From an uncultured Tessaracoccus sp. (lineage in GTDB: Bacteria > Actinomycetota > Actinomycetes > Propionibacteriales > Propionibacteriaceae): 15,158 nt of DNA. Within the stretch, counting starts at the first letter, position 1. Every line of letters begins with the position of its first letter. Below are positions 13,581 to 15,158 of this stretch, one piece after another. The notes beneath the pieces are model-generated. The model had not been told where the DNA came from. It saw only the letters and a program-made list of their open reading frames with translations, and made no database searches. Position numbers and translations under genes: made by a program. The stretch covers positions 1 to 15,158 of the forward strand of contig NZ_CAMYPD010000055.1 in assembly GCF_947286155.1 (NCBI RefSeq), in the 5' to 3' direction.

Positions 13581-14251
13581 GAGTGATCTCCTGGGGTCTG
13601 AGGGGCGTCGTTGTTCGCACTGAGGAAGGCCGCCTGGCGGGCGGTGATCTCGAACAGCAGGGCTATGGACGCTGCGCCCGGATCGACGTGACCGACGCTG
13701 CGCTCACCCAGCAGGGCCGCACGCCCGCGTCGGGCAAGCATGTCGCGGGTGGCTTCGGCGGCTTCCTTGGCTGCGTCCGCAGCGCGGGAGAGCGCGTCGG
13801 CCGTGGATGCGTCGGAGGATTCTGAGCTCAGGCTGCGTACCGCGGCGTCGAGGGAATCCACCATGGTCTTGTCGCCGATCTCGGCCCGACCCCTCGCCTG
13901 CACCGCGTCGCGGGCGGAGCCGAACGCGTGCGCCAGCGTCGCTGCGCTCAGCTCGGAGGGCCAGGAGGCCGACATTGTGAGGAAGAACGTGCCGTAGAGC
14001 GCGCCCGATGCGCCGCCGATGGTGCCTAGCAGCTGCATGCCGATTTGCCGCAGCGCCAGCTTCGGCGTGTTGTTCATGACGAAGTCGACGGTGACAGCGG
14101 CGTCGAAACCACGCGCCATGTTGGTGCCGTGGTCGCCGTCGCCGATTGCAGTGTCGAGGTCGTCGAGCGTCTGCATGTTCGCGTGGAACGTGGTCCTCGC
14201 ATCACCGAGCCATGCCTGCATTGCACCGAGTCCGAATCCCATGTGTGCCAT
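13577..14251 (-). CDS. dhaL: DhaL-type dihydroxyacetone kinase subunit (DAK2 domain), no DhaK nearby
   Basis: 224 residues, close to the usual DhaL length (about 210). DLDTAIGDGDHGTNM carries the Mg2+-ADP ligands Asp33, Asp38 and Asp40 that correspond to those of Escherichia coli DhaL. GTIGGASGALYGTFF, GDKTMVDSL and the late GHVDPGAAS segment are also present, so the nucleotide-binding subunit looks intact. DhaL needs a substrate-binding DhaK partner, and a PTS DhaM in PTS-type systems; neither is in the window. It is tightly coupled with the sugar kinase downstream and follows the PLDc_N gene by 21 bp. Start ATG 14251 or 14242; neither has a strong ribosome-binding site. Confidence 0.88.
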   Translation of the reverse strand: MAHMGFGLGAMQAWLGDARTTFHANMQTLDDLDTAIGDGDHGTNMARGFDAAVTVDFVMNNTPKLALRQIGMQLLGTIGGASGALYGTFFLTMSASWPSELSAATLAHAFGSARDAVQARGRAEIGDKTMVDSLDAAVRSLSSESSDASTADALSRAADAAKEAAEATRDMLARRGRAALLGERSVGHVDPGAASIALLFEITARQAAFLSANNDAPQTPGDHS

Positions 14252-14272
14252 TCTTGCGCTTCGGGCGTTGCG

Positions 14273-14521
14273 CTACCTAATTCCGCGCAGGAAGTCTTCG
14301 TCGTCGTCGGGTGCACGGTTGGGTAGTGGCTTGCGCGGTGCGTTCGTGGGGCGCCCCAACGCCAGCCAGCTGATCGGACCAACCACCGGCACGCAAATCA
14401 CAGCGAAGGCCCACAGCCATTTCGGCAGGCGCCGCACGCGGGCACTTCGAGCCTGCGCTACTTCGATGACGCAGTAGAGCGTCAACATGATAATCGCGAC
14501 GATGAGTAGCACCCTAGGCAT
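14273..14521 (-). CDS. PLDc_N domain small membrane protein
   Basis: 82 residues with two membrane helices (about 4-22 and 36-55). The sequence YCVIEVAQ, then PKWLWAFAV, PVVGPISWLALGRP, matches the phospholipase D nuclease N-terminal (PLDc_N) domain, which often occurs alone in actinobacteria. The tail is Pro/Asp-rich. Function is unknown. ATG 14521 is preferred: a TAGACT -10-like box ends 8 bp before it, which suggests a leaderless or nearly leaderless mRNA. A GTG at 14542 would extend it by seven residues. It is first in the leftward dhaL/kinase operon. Confidence 0.8.
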   Translation of the reverse strand: MPRVLLIVAIIMLTLYCVIEVAQARSARVRRLPKWLWAFAVICVPVVGPISWLALGRPTNAPRKPLPNRAPDDDEDFLRGIR

Positions 14522-14528
14522 AGGAGCC

Positions 14529-14534
14529 AGTCTA
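14529..14534 (-). promoter_or_regulatory. Candidate -10 box for the PLDc_N/dhaL/kinase operon
   Basis: TAGACT on the minus strand, about 8 nt before the ATG at 14521, would place the transcript start at or beside the start codon. No convincing -35 box is seen. Confidence 0.3.
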
Positions 14535-14593
14535 GCTTGCACTCAGAAGGCGTCACGAAGGGGATTCGGAAGGCCTCAGGCAGCGGCGATAGC

Positions 14594-15158
14594 ATGACGC
14601 GCATGGCCAGCCCCACCGTCGACGATGTGCAACGCATGCTCTCCGGAGGCCCAGGACTGTGGCTCGCGTCGGGAGAACCCCAGGAGCTCCATCCGGGCAT
14701 CGGTGTGGTGTTGGAGACCTCAGGGTCGACGGGGGCCCCGCAGCGAGTGATGCTCACCCGCGAGCAACTCGTCGCTGCCGCCCAGGCCAATCGAGCGTTC
14801 TTCGGCTGGGATGCGACGTGGCACCTCGCCCTGCCCAGCCACTACGTGGCCGGGCTGATGGTGCTCGTTCGAGGCGTCTTGGGCTCAGGGGTGCGGGTGT
14901 GTTCGTCGGATCTCACCGACGCTGTTCCAGCTCCTGGCCGCAGCTGTCTGTCTATCGTCCCCACCCAGCTCATCCGCGCCCTCGATCAGCGCCTGCCGCT
15001 CGACGGCTTCAACGCGGTGCTCGTCGGGGGAGCCCCGCTGCGCCAGGACGTGCGGGCGCGGGCCGAAGATGCGGGCGTGCGCGTGGTGGAGACGTACGGC
15101 ATGAGCGAGACCTGCGGGGGCGTGGTCTACGACGGCGTGCCGCTGCCCGGCGTCGAGG
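14594..15158 (+). CDS. menE: o-Succinylbenzoate-CoA ligase MenE (5' part; 3' end lies beyond the window)
   Basis: 188 N-terminal residues of an ANL-superfamily acyl-CoA synthetase are visible. The AMP-binding P-loop is TSGSTGAPQRVML (about 46-58) and the A5 motif is YGMSET. The short N-terminus before the P-loop, together with LPSHYVAGLMVLVRG and VGGAPL, is typical of actinobacterial MenE, which activates o-succinylbenzoate in menaquinone synthesis. Other small ANL ligases cannot be fully excluded because the C-terminal domain is missing. Start codons ATG 14594 and ATG 14603 are in frame and neither has a clear ribosome-binding site. It is divergent from the PLDc_N gene, 72 bp away. Confidence 0.85.
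   Translation, partial: MTRMASPTVDDVQRMLSGGPGLWLASGEPQELHPGIGVVLETSGSTGAPQRVMLTREQLVAAAQANRAFFGWDATWHLALPSHYVAGLMVLVRGVLGSGVRVCSSDLTDAVPAPGRSCLSIVPTQLIRALDQRLPLDGFNAVLVGGAPLRQDVRARAEDAGVRVVETYGMSETCGGVVYDGVPLPGVE

Overview
The window is GC-rich, densely packed chromosomal DNA. The gene families point to a high-GC Gram-positive actinobacterium: a DUF3073 protein, a monomeric NADP-isocitrate dehydrogenase, a DUF222/HNH (13E12-type) protein under a mycobacterial-style LexA box, menaquinone synthesis (menE), and actinobacterial tRNAs. The overall style fits Propionibacteriaceae or a close relative, but that placement is an impression from gene families and was not tested by a search.

Left part (1-3836): the 5' part of icd reads leftward off the window edge. 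Diverging from it is a translationally coupled operon: DUF3073 protein, alpha/beta hydrolase, AEC-family transporter. A small secreted lipoprotein follows.

Island (3837-5956): a DUF222/HNH gene sits between clusters of short palindromic repeats. Its promoter has a consensus -10 box and an SOS (LexA) box in the spacer. The palindromes keep their base pairing while the paired bases change from copy to copy. One 82-bp element inside the right cluster has perfect 22-bp inverted arms. The island abuts a tRNA-Glu/Asp/Phe cluster read leftward (5957-6317).

Middle (6319-9938): a second lipoprotein converges, across a strong hairpin, on a secreted protein with four SH3b repeats and an M15-like zinc site (probable wall hydrolase). 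Upstream of that lies a ~300-bp AT-richer intergenic stretch with six same-strand TTGAGG hexamers and two palindromes, then tRNA-Lys. After the tRNA comes a one-TM protein whose soluble part resembles the GroEL apical domain. I consider this the most unusual gene in the window.

Right part (9943-15158): a patatin-like phospholipase and a cation diffusion facilitator are divergent, with only 16 bp between their starts. A leftward operon follows: PLDc_N membrane protein, DhaL-type kinase subunit without DhaK or DhaM, and a galactokinase-like GHMP kinase whose GEH motif is GKH. The 5' part of menE diverges from it and runs off the right edge. No IS element, integrase or CRISPR array was seen.
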